From contig OX243814.1 in the NCBI GenBank assembly GCA_945859605.1, positions 40,148,346 to 40,212,345 of the forward strand: a stretch of DNA of 64,000 nt. Direction: 5' to 3'. A model generated the notes under the pieces. The model was not told the origin of the DNA, made no database searches, and saw only the letters and a list, made by a program, of their open reading frames with translations. The number at the start of each line of letters is the position of its first letter. Positions within the stretch are counted from its first letter, which is position 1. Position numbers and translations under genes: made by a program. Of this stretch, positions 1 through 12,500 are shown one piece after another. Source of the DNA: Lumbricus rubellus (lineage: Eukaryota > Annelida > Clitellata > Crassiclitellata > Lumbricidae).

Positions 1-363
1 AAAACACAGTTCATTCAACAACAAAAACATGTAATTATGCACTGAGCAGGCCCCTGAAAGTTTTTGTCACAATTTCAGCTTAACCAGCTCTGAGTTTAAA
101 TTGAAAAATGGTCAGCATTTTTAAAACATTGATACTTGTATATCCAAAATGCACTGAGCATGGGCTGGAAGCAAAATGCCTATGGATGTAATGGCATTGT
201 CTTGCCTTCAACCTTCCTCGATACGAGGGTTGGTTGCATTTTGGACAATTCTTCTCTATTCTCTCCTGTCTTCGGTTGCTCTCAATGTAATGGCATAATC
301 ATGTGTTAATTTAATAATCCATTTATATATCTCATTTGTTTCATCTATGTAAGTGCGACTAAC
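1..363. other. Intron 3' of core exon 38
   Basis: Intron sequence running off the window edge. A TTTCTC/CTTCCTC pyrimidine-rich patch lies near 205-275. No exon of AAA3 was seen. Confidence 0.6.
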
Positions 364-522
364 CTTGGCGTCAGTCATCTTCGCTCTCATCCACTTGTCG
401 AACTTCTCTCGGCTGCTGTTGTCGCAAGTTGCACCAACCGTCCAGATGAGAGAGAAGCAGAACCACGGCTCGATGAGTTCTCCAATGCGCTTCAGCCTCT
501 CCTCGGGAGGCGGCTTCTCACC
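364..522 (-). CDS. DNAH1: DNAH1 core exon 38 (last in window)
   Basis: 159 nt, 53 codons. Encodes [20 protein letters not shown] then [19 protein letters not shown] (vertebrate: RIVELIEPWFIFSLIWSVGA). Acceptor GATTAG with an 11-bp tandem repeat 14 bases upstream; donor GTTAGT. The gene continues beyond position 1. Confidence 0.96.
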
Positions 523-3500
523 CTAATCAACCATTGAATCAATTACGAATCAATTACAAATCAATTACGAATCAATTACGAATCAATTATGAATCAATTA
601 CGAATCATTCGTTTACAGTTAGCAACTCGTGTACGAACTGTGTCTAAAGTGCAAGCTGTCAATATGTAATCAGGACAATTTCTAGAAAGTTGATCCATTG
701 AGGTAGACAGGCAGAAACGAAGTCTACGGCAGATAAGCAAGCTGAAAAGGTATGTCAAGCTGAGGTCAAACGATATCAGAAACCGAGTAAGATGGACAGT
801 GGCAAAAACTTGGACTTTTCGTTTGTTGCGGGGGGGGGGAGATTAAGCCTTGAGAATGGTAAGTGCAGCTGCACAAGCCCATAGTGGGGTCAAGGGGTTT
901 CAACACATTTTTGGGTTTTTAGCTTTGGTTGGGGGCTCAACGCCAGTTACATTCCTGATAATGGACAGTTTTGGGAAAATAGTTCCAACATTCAAGCTCG
1001 TTCACGTTCACCTAGAACAGTTCTAAGTTAGCATGTATGATCAAAGTAAAACAGCAACTAGATGATCTTGTTGAATTAAGACAGTTGGGGAAAATAAGGA
1101 TTGATATATGAAGTTGACTTTGAATTGAAAGTACAACAATAGCAAATCTGGAAAGGCAGCACTTGGTGCATACTAGCACAGAAATGTTACTAAGTACCAA
1201 TGGAGTTTTGAAACAGCTACACTAGCAGTAAAAGTTTAATTACCTACATCTGAATAGCAGCAAGAACATGTAAGAAATATTTTCTAAAATGAAATGTTAA
1301 AGTTGATAAAATTACGTAAAACGACAGAGACAGGAAGAAGGCACTTCTATGTTTGTGATATGTTTGGGCTGAAAGAATTTAAATGCACATTTACTACTTT
1401 CGACGGAAGTGAAACGAGATTCAAGAGCGAACACAGCAAGAAAATCACTTTAATCTGCTGAACACTAAATTTTTTAACACTTTTTTTATCACACTCGAAC
1501 AAGTATCAAAATATGTAAATTCAGAAATTAAAATAAAGCAACTTACAGCAACTCTTCTCTGTTGCAACTAGAAACAAAAACAACACAAATTAAAGATATT
1601 TGTGCAATGTGAAGAAATCTAAGATCACAGTATTGGGCATTGTGATAACATTGCCATAGGAGTCATTGAATGAGAATCAAAACACCATTCCAAATTTAAC
1701 AACACAAACCACACCAATGAAAACTTGTCAAGTACATTTCTCCACAACATAATAGGTACTTATCTCAGTAAAATTTATTATCCGACTTTTCAAATTTACA
1801 TAATCACCCAACTTAGTCTATTGATGTCCCACACTTAACAGCCACATCCACTGGTCCCCCACTGTTCCTATTAGTGATAGGCCTATAATGCCAGCCAACT
1901 ATGAGTTCATTGTTAGTCATTGGGTCAAATCAGTGCTGCCAATATTCAACCTGAAATACACAGAATTTCCACCATTTTGCTGCATTTACATTACAGTACA
2001 ATACACATATTGTAACGTTTGCAGAGCTTAGGCCCTACTTCTTTTGGAAAGTATGGCCGAAAGAAACAGTTCATCATCTTCAGAAGACTGAATGTCAGAT
2101 TGCTGTCCATCGACGGAACAATTTCCTTCATGTTGCGACGAAGGAAGTCAATTGCATCCTGAAAAACAACACAGAGATGCAATTTAACCCTTTGAACTCG
2201 GAGCTCCCGTTACTCTATGGATAACGGGCTGGAAAAGCGGCCCATCGGGTTCAAAGGGTTAATCACAGTTTTCACAAATTTGCATTTATCGCTATTATTA
2301 TTAAACTGTCATTTTATAAAATGCATAAACAAAAAGAATCTTGCACAATATCTGGGAAAGTAACTATCATAAATTTTGAAGAAATAAGTTTTAAGGTCAC
2401 TTTTGAAGAGTGATAATTTTAAAGATTTGTTAATAAATTCTGGCAGTTATTCCATCCAGTCGGATTGGTCAGTGCAAATGCACGTTTTCAAAGTTTTTTC
2501 CAAGTGATCGTATGACAATATCATCTCAAAATGAAGATTACAGGCCTTGTCTCAATTAGAGAGAGATGAACAGATGTGCAGATAGTGAAGAAACAAAAGA
2601 AGTGAATAAATTTGTTTGAAACTCAGTACATTAGAAAACAATTTAAATGAAGTTTATGTGGGCCTGCATGGGACGCTAGGGTAGTTCCTGAAGGGTGGGG
2701 GGGAGACATGACCACAAAGAATTAAGTTTCTGATAGGCTTTGCAGCATAATGGAGAATAATAGTAAAGAGGCTAAAGGGTGGATGCAGGCAGGCCATAGA
2801 AGATTGAGTTGTAATAATCAAGTGTAGAGACGATCAAGGCCTGCACTCATGGGCGTACGAGGCAGGGGTCTAGGGGGGCAAATGCCCCCCCCCAAATTTG
2901 GGGCAAGTCTGTTTTTCGGGCAAGCAGACCAGGGAAAATACAAAAAAATTGCATTTTTCACGACATATTTCAACTTTTTTGTGAGGGAAAAATAGTATTT
3001 CCCACCACGAGATTTATTTTTCGGGCAGAAGTGAAATCTTTGACCCCCCACTGCTGAAATCTCCCGTATGCCTATGCCTGCACTAGTGTGCACTACAGTG
3101 CAGAGACGTATTCGTTTAGATTTTTCTTGACTTTTCTATGTGTCTGAGCAGTATACACTCTGCAGCATGCAATGCATGTACACTTGTACATGTACTGGCA
3201 ATACTGAATGTAAGATGTACGTACATGTACTTATTACATGTGCAAAGTCAGTGAGTCTGAGGAATGGCTCAAATTTAATTTAAAACAAAATATCTAGCAA
3301 CAAAACCCTGGCGATCCTGCACTCACCTCTAAGAAGAAGTCAAACAGTTTCTGAAGTTGTTCTCTGAACGGTGTGATGAGTGCGACGAGTTGTCTCAGGT
3401 AACATTCGACGAATGGCTTCAGACCAAGGAGACTTGGTTCCAGGTAGACCATGCCACATCGACTGACCGTGGCCGGGGAAGCGACGGCCAGGTCCTGCAC

Positions 3501-6500
3501 CTCAAACATCATCGTCATGTGCTGCGGAAACGACAATAACCAATGGCAATAACCAATGACAATAGCCAATGACAATAGCCAATGACAATAACCAATGACA
3601 ATAACCAATGACAATAACCAATGACAATAACCAATGACAATAACCAATGACAATAACCAATGACAATAACCAATGACAATAACCAATGACAATAACCAAT
3701 GACAAAAACCAATGACAATAACCAATGACAATAACCAACTCATCTGTTAGAGCTCTGCTAGAACATAATAGCACTTCTGAACAGTTCACCCTACCAGTAG
3801 AGATGCTCTATAACTGCTTAAAAAATAAAATACAATATTAACTTTTAATTAACTATCAACTTTAGCAGTCTGCCACAATCCAATTCATATTCACTAATAT
3901 CCATTGTGAACACACACACCGCTGTTCACAGGGACAAAATGTGGCACATATCTCCCAAGAAAGTATCTTTTGTCGAATCAGCCAAGTACAACCATCCTTG
4001 TTTTCAATTATCAGCTGTACAATTCACACTTACAGTCAAATAAACTTAGAGTTCAATGACATCTTTAGTTAATATTTTTTACTCGATGATACCTAACAGG
4101 TAACTTACAAAAGTGTTGCCTAATCGAACCACAGTGATGTCAATAACATATCATTAAACCATCATTTACCACGAAGCATTCCGATAACTAGAAATTTCAT
4201 CATCAGCAGACATGCAGAGTTGCAGACACATGCCTGCCAGACAAGCACAGTGAGTCATTCCGTTTTAATCCTGACATAACCATCGAATACTGGCGAAAAT
4301 ATAAAAGTTCCAGTCACAGGACAATGTTTTGACACCTTTAACTGCACAACATAAATTATATCTCAATGAATTCTGTGTTTTAACCACACTAATCGTAATC
4401 GTAATCTCAAAATTTCTTGAGCGCCACTCGAAAGTCAAGCACAGGGCACCAGCTTAATCATGAGCATTGTGTCTAGTCAGAAGGGTTACAAGTCCAAAAG
4501 AGCAGCCCGAAGGAGGTCTGTACTGTGATCAATAGCCTGTGGTGTCATAATTATGATGACGTTAAACTTTTGAATAAACAAACCTCAGTGAGCTTGATGA
4601 TCTCTCCACTGGTGAGGCAGAGTTTCTTGTTGTCATCGAGCACAGTGTTCATGCTCTCAATCCAGATGGCATCGACTGGTCCATCAAACATGTACCAGCG
4701 TTTGTCCTCATCCGTAGACGATGAGCCAATGCGAATCAGATTACACAAGACACCATCCGTCCTATCACAAACCATTCTCACATGTCTTAAGTTAAACACT
4801 GCATCCACATGTATTTACATATGTAGGCTACCTACAATTATACGACCTCAGCTCATTATTATATAAGTACCTATGTGCTATTAATTGGAATGATGCATGA
4901 TGCAGTCATGCAGCAGTGACTGTGATTAATACAGTAAACTGCAAAAAACACAAAGCACAGAAAAGCGACAACATGATTCTAAAGACACCAAAAGAGTTAA
5001 AAAGGGCTTGTAGTACTAGTATTACCCGTTAACAATCTAACAAATTGCTATATGAATTTGTTATCTCATAAAATACCAATTTATTCATATTCATTCATAA
5101 TCATAATTCATATTCATAATCATGCAAGCGGAGGTATATGGTCGACGCAGTCGGGGACGACAGAAGAAAAGATGGGAGGACGTCATACAACAGGACCTGA
5201 AGCTGCTCAAAATGAAGAAGGAAGACACTGGAAATAAAGACAAGTGGAGGAGAAGGATCCGAGTGGCTGACCCCTCGCCAGAGGGAATAATTCTAGCCTG
5301 AAGGGAAAGAAGTAAACCTGCAAAATTTTGTCATAATTCGTAGCCGACTTTATTGTCATAATTCATGCATGAATACAATAATGCATGTCTACACAACATA
5401 TTTGCAACAATAATTTTGTGGGAGCAAAATTGTAATAAGAAAAAGTTTTAATAAATTAATCAAATTCAGAACTTTTTCTCTAAAAGATGAGTATGATGTG
5501 GATTGTGGATATATTAACATAACTACGGTAACTAAATATGTTTAAAGGCAAGAGTTAACTTAATCTCTTAATTCTCTTATTCTAAGAAACTCTACCTCAG
5601 ATTCCCAGTGACAGAGAGAAGTTGCAAGAGTGAGAAGATTTGTTAGCCTACCATTCATGTGTCATAGCGTCAAATTCACCATAAAGCTGCCCAAGTGTGA
5701 TGGACTTTGGGTTGAGGATGTAGCTATGTGTTACTTCAAAGTTGTTTCCTGAAGGTGACATGACGCCCTTCAGGTCTGTCTGAGCCGCTTGCAGAACCTC
5801 ATAGCACTAATCAGCCACAAATCAAAGGAAAATTTAGGAAACTAAGTCTAAATATTTGGCAAATAATAAAAAGCCGATTCCACAAAAGTTCTCACGATAA
5901 GCATTCGATGCGACATGAGTAATACGAGTATATGTTTATACAGTTAAAAAGTATCCTAAACATTAAGCATCTGCGAAGAAGCATTCTAATTCACTTACGT
6001 AAATTACCCTTCAATACCATTCTATAATGTATGTCATCATGTAATGTAACATGGAAATAACGAGTCATTATTCTGCAGACATACAGCCTCACATAGGCAA
6101 CCCACATTTCCGGTGCATTGTATTTAAGACTTATGTTTTTCTTGTCTAAAAATGTCCAAATAAAGTCAAAACCTGAATTAATTCAATAATAAAATTATTA
6201 ATACCACAGCAGTACCGGAAGTTAACATAAGATTCGGTTTGATATCCTATGATTGAATGAATTTACAAGTTTGTCACCTGCTTTCTGAAAAACATATTAC
6301 AGCCAAGACCAACCTTAGTTTTTCCAGAACCAGTAGGTCCGACAAGCATAAGTCCATGACGTACAACAGTAGTTTCATACAGCTGAATACACTTCCCAAT
6401 GAAACCTGTACATTCAAAAAACCTTAATGAATAGTTTCCATCGCAGTCAAGTACTTGTCTGCAACCTTTAAGCTTAAGCCATCAAAATTACTGATATCTT

Positions 6501-9500
6501 GCAACACTTGTAAGTAATCGCGCTGTTAGCATTTCTTCAAATGGTGATTGAGGATAACGGTAAGTGAAATCATCTGCAAAACTGCTTGTGAACATTTGAG
6601 CCTTAACAGTGCCGTAACTAGTTCCTTTACGGTTTTACCTATGATGGAAATGTTCCAGGCAGGCAGCTTCTGTACTCTGGTAGTGTCGCTTAGATTTACA
6701 TTCGATCTGAATCACTCAATCAATCACTCAATCAAAATTTATATAGCGCCCCTTGAAGATCCCTACTGATAGGCATTAGTTTGATTACAACTTGGTATCA
6801 TTCTCAAATACTATCTCACTTGAAGATACCAATGATTGAAATCGTGTGCATCGAGATATTCTAGCAAGGCTACTAAGACTAAAATGAAGTTAAGACATAC
6901 TAATTAATAGAAGCAATTAGATTAGAAAAGCTCATCCTCACAAACAAATTTGCATTAGTGAGTTGTGCAGAGTGCATTAAACCTTTACCCGTTCATTTTT
7001 TCCGTCAAGCCTGTGTTTTCAGCGAATATTCTCAGGGCAAAAGGGTAAAGGGTTAAACGACGAAGGTTAACAAACAACAACAGCAATAATGTTCCTAAAA
7101 GTTGTGTGGGAAATGACACCAACCCTCAACATCTTTCAGTTGCTTCTGGTTGCAGATCTTCCGCAGTGAAGTGTTGAGAACACCATAATCAATCGGTTCC
7201 TCCCTGTGAGAAACAACACAAACCAACTCTGAAACTGCTGTGTATTGTGATCGAGAGAAAATTACACTAAACAATGTAATCATCATTATTATGCATTTAT
7301 TAACCATCCAATTGCTAAAATGACCAAACATCATTCAATGGAGTTGAGCAGCTGTGAGCAAAGACTTGCTCAAAATATACCTGCATACTAAACAATGTAA
7401 TCATCATCCGCTCTCTCTCTCTCTTCGTAGCTCAAACTCACTTCCCTACCTTAAAAAGCGGCTCAAAACTCACTATTTCTCTTTGGCTTTCAAGCACATG
7501 GATCTCTGACTGCATCTTCCTCTGGCGGCTGACTATCCGCGCCTCAGAATCACATCTCGGTGTGACCTTGTGCGCGTTACAAGTTTATTTAATAATAATA
7601 ATAATAATAATTATTATTATGCATTTATTAACCATCCAATTGCTATAAAAGACCAAACATCATTCAATGGAGTTGAGCAGCTGTGAGCAAAGACTTGCTC
7701 AAAATAACTTATCGTTGGCCGCTCATCATTTTATTTTTAGCTCAACCAATCACACCTCATGCAATCTACTTACGCGATGGAGAGCAAAGAAACGTGCATT
7801 TAAGAGTAAGTAAGTAAGTAGGTAGCTGGTAACCGATAAAAGTAGGCCTAGAGTAGGCCTATCGGACAGCGGAAAATTCTGCTTAGTGTCGGAAAGTATC
7901 TAATACCGAAACAAACCCTAACACTAACCCTAACCGACCCTCACGACGCCAAACCTTAAGAATCTAATGACGACACTAACCCTAACACTAACCCTAACCG
8001 ACCCTCACGACGCCAAACCTTAAGAATCTAATGACGACACTAACCCTAACACTAACCCTAACCGACCCTCACGACGTTAAACCTTAAGAATCTAATGACG
8101 AAACTAACCCTAACACTAACCGTAACCGACCCTCACGACGCAAAACCTTAAGAATCTAATGACGGCACTAATCCTAAACCTAACCGACCGTCCGTCACGA
8201 CGCCAAACCAAACTTTATCCTAGGACCTAGGCGAACGACACCTGTAGGCGTGCTCAAAATTTAATAGTAAAGAACGTTAAAGCGCGATATTACCTGTGCA
8301 AAACGTTCGTCCATAATTATGTGAAGTGATTTGTGAGAAATTTTAATAGCCAAACCAGAAACGTTTTATGCCGTCACGCACGTGTTGACAAAGGATGGAA
8401 AGGAAGGAAGGAAGGAAAGAAAGGAATGGATCGCCAGCTCCGCCCTCATGGTGTGATTGGTTGAGCTAAAAATAAAATGATGAGCGGCGAACGGAAAATC
8501 TCAAAATATACCTGCCTGATCACCATCTCGAACCTGCACTCTCCGTAAAACAAGATGGCTGCCCTAACCAAATCAATCACCAAGTCCCATGACTCAATAT
8601 CTACACAATTCAAATCTAATACAATTTGCCAACCGGTAGCAGCTATTATCATAATGCACATTGCACAAGGCATCAGTCTACAGCCGCTCAAGTCATAGTC
8701 ACACATCAGGCTGCAGTAAAAATACATAATTATATAGCAAAACGTAAGACTTTGAAGCATTGTGGAATTCACATCTCAAAACTTGGTCCGCAAATTTTGC
8801 ACATTTAATCAAATACAGAATAGACGTGCAAATATACAGGCAAACAAGACAGCATCATACAGCATAGTTAAACTTCAGAAATGCCCTGCACAGGTCTAAA
8901 ACACTGAAAACACAAGCCTAAAGTTTTCTTACTATGAAAAAGAACCCAGAAAATTCAAGCAACTACTAAACTAAAATAATTGAGATCATACCATACAGAT
9001 GCAAATTGCACCTAGAACTATGTCTATGTCACATTAGAAAGTTCTATTTGGCCAGGAAAATACTAAGAATAGGGTGGATGCAGAAGGTAAACAACACAGA
9101 ACTATACAAACGAGTGCAGATGAAAGAAAATATCATGCAGAAGCTGATTGGCAGGAAACTAGGAATGTTCGGGCACATCTGCAGAATGGACAACAGCAAA
9201 AAGATCAAAGCACTGATGTTCGGACGAATGGACGGGACAAACAAGAGAGGAAGACCGCACAGGGAATGGCTCGACGACATCTCCGAATGGGGCACAGCCT
9301 CGCTTCAGGAGCTAAGCAGAGCGGTGCTGGATAGGAGAAAATGGAAGGACCTGGAGAAGAAGGCATCGGACACCTACGGGCGCTGAGCCCACGGTTGCTG
9401 CTGCTGCTGATGATGATGATGATATTTGGCCATGTTGGGGTTTGGATCACCTCTGAGTAGTCCCCTTGCAAAGGCACTAGATACAAATTCATTTAATGAA

Positions 9501-12500
9501 TGAATTTCAGTATTATCCACATAATGTCCAATGCAAAAATGTCAAATCAAGTAATTAAGAGCAAAGATGGAATAAAGAAATGCATTGATTATTATTCAAA
9601 CGACCAGTAGAAAGAATTTCTTATGAATGAATTTCCAAAACTCAGCAACATACTTGATATTTGGAAAGAGATCAGATACAATTCCACTGAATAGCTTGAG
9701 GTCATCCATCAGAAACTTCGGGACGTTGACATCACGTATAGCACGCAGGGTAATCAAATCCTAAAACCATATCATAACTAAATCGATACCTGCACTCTAC
9801 TAATCAAATCCTAAAACCATATCATAACTCAATCTATACCTGCACTCTACTAATCAAATCCTAAAACCATATCATAACTAAATCTATACCTGTATTCTAC
9901 CAATAAACAATGCAATATCAAACACATCATAAAAAGCAACATTGTAGGCCTATACAAGATACTTATAAACTTTTAGTCTGTTTAATTCATCCATGATAAA
10001 ACCAGTAAAAGTTCTATTGAGCTATAAAATCCCTCGAGATATAGAGATAAAACTGAAGGATATAAAAATTTCACAAATGCACAACTTATACACAATTACG
10101 CATGTAGGCCAATCAAAAAGCCACAAATTAAGAAAGCAATATTGTATAATCTTGGGATTTCTGAAAATGGACCATATTATATCTCTGTTGCCAGGAGCGC
10201 TAATCTCTAGTGCAGCAAAATTATATACATGCTTGTTGCTGTTTAACGACCCGTGCTGCCATTTCAAAGATGTTTAGCGTCACCCTCCTCCTTTATTAAG
10301 GCTTGGGACTGGCAGTGTCAGCATGCAAACAGTGGTGGAGTCATTATAGATGCTGCCTATAACCAAGATGTGCCATGCAGTGCCATTATTTTAAGCATTT
10401 TAAGACAAATAGCAAAATTCTGATAAAATCGAGTACCTCATTCATTTCTGAATACTGTCTCTTTAGGTTGCCAGCAGCTGATATAACAGACTTGACGGCC
10501 CTCATGCCAAAGTCATAATGATCCTGCAAAGTTAAAAACAAGCTAGCAAGATGCCTGGCAATTGGAAGAAATGCACAAATTTCATACCAACATTGTATTG
10601 AATTCACTTGAAACTTCATAGATTCATAGATGTGTACTAGAAATCTCAGTACTGCACAAGGCAGAATCAGAGAGACCTGCTTAATCACCAGTGACACTGG
10701 CAATTCTCAACGATATTTACAAGTACTTATACTTTAGAATCCATTTTTAAAAAAGCACAACTAACATTGAAGAATAAAAAAAGTAAATTAGTACGCTAAA
10801 AATAGGTCGTGACATATTATTTTTAGCACAACAATGATCTGTATCTTGAAAAAATGCAAGTTGGCTGCTGACAGAGGTCTTTGTCATTTTGGCAGATCTA
10901 TTACTTTGTTAAAATGTAACATTTTGATTACCTGGGTCGACAGCTGTTCTGACGAAAGTTTGAAGGTGGTGACAATTTTCTTTGCGAGAACTCTGGCGTC
11001 GGAGAATCCGAACGAGAAGAGAGAGATCTCCGCAATGAGGGCGTAATCAGGGACCATCATGGCCACTGGACGGAACAGAGCCTGGCAGCCGGTCACAACA
11101 GAACACGTGACAATATACGTAAACACACATATCAGTGGGCATCAAACACTCAGAAATTATTTAAAAGTAATGTGTAACAGATATCAATGCAAAATCAAAG
11201 CATGGCCTGCATTGCCATCACAATGTGATTAACTTGGAATGGTCTTCCTATTACATTGCGCTTAATTCCCAGAGGCCACTCTGCTCTGTTCCTTAAGAAC
11301 CTAAAAACTGTTTTATTTAGCCGTGGTTGGGCCGGGAGCGCTTCTGAGTAGCCTACCTTGAAGAGGCGCTATATAAATTTCCGAAAATAAATAAATAAAA
11401 TAAATAAAAATAAACTTGAGTTGAATAGGTGCCCATAGCAGCATTGATATTTTTCATTCTGGGTCTCCCTTTTGTTGCCATGTCTTCACATCCTTTAATT
11501 CAGAGTGCCTCTCGTTGAAATGGCTTAAAATAAACATTGATTGATTGAAATTCAAAAAGTTAAGCATCAAACTAATTGCCAAAGGAGTAATACAAAGTGG
11601 TGGTGATAAATCCCCTCCTCCCTTCCCTTATATACGAGTTCGCTGAGCTTTGTTCACAATGCTAATGTTGCATGCAGATAACAAAGTGTATGTTTACATC
11701 CTGTTTAACTGTTCAGTAAAGTATAAAAAACGAAGTACCATTACACGTCGTTGCTTGAACTTGCTTCAAAGCGAAGTAATGCTGCGAAAAAAATTGTGGT
11801 GACACTGAATTGACTTTGAGAGCCATGTGAACTGTTAAGTCAAACTACAATTGGCCATGGTAGACGAGCACCAGTATGAGTCTACTCTTGTCTGTTATGA
11901 AAGCCTGACAGAAGCAAATAATATGATTAAATTTGTGATCACAGTTTAAACATTGAAAATGATGTTTTACAGCAGATGTTTACCATAAGCAAATTTCCAT
12001 TGCTGACCCCATGACCATTTACTTACCAGACTTTTTTTATTGACCACAACTGTCATCTGTCTGTATTTAAACGCTATATTTTAGAATTGACAGTTGCCTT
12101 GTAATGAAGTAAAGACTCAGAAGTTTAGGTGAGATGTGCACTATACATGTATAACCCATTATTTAAAAACATCATAATTAAGCGTTTGATCGACATGCCT
12201 TCAGGTTGTCTGGCAGTTCAGTTCGACCAGCGTAGCCTGGATTCATAGTCACGAATATCGAACACGTGGACTTCAAAACTATTTCAACACCTTCAAATAT
12301 GAACCGCTCCAGCTGAAATGGAAATTACTTTAAATGAAATGAAATGACTTCAGATGCATGATTAGCATTTAACACAAAATGAAGATCACCGTTCTGTAAA
12401 TTTTACCATGCAAACACAATCAATCATCCATGATAACTTAATTTCTTACTATGGCCAAACCATATGTTTTTAAATGGTATATCAAACATATTTATATCAA

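Noticed and set aside
3294..3789. Long minus-strand frames with repeated [16 protein letters not shown] residues
   Set aside because: They are translations of the 13-bp minisatellite fused to the real exon 36; not a membrane protein.
7905..8206. Telomere end
   Set aside because: The CCCTAA words are in a 64-bp unit inside a TIR element, with normal gene sequence on both sides.
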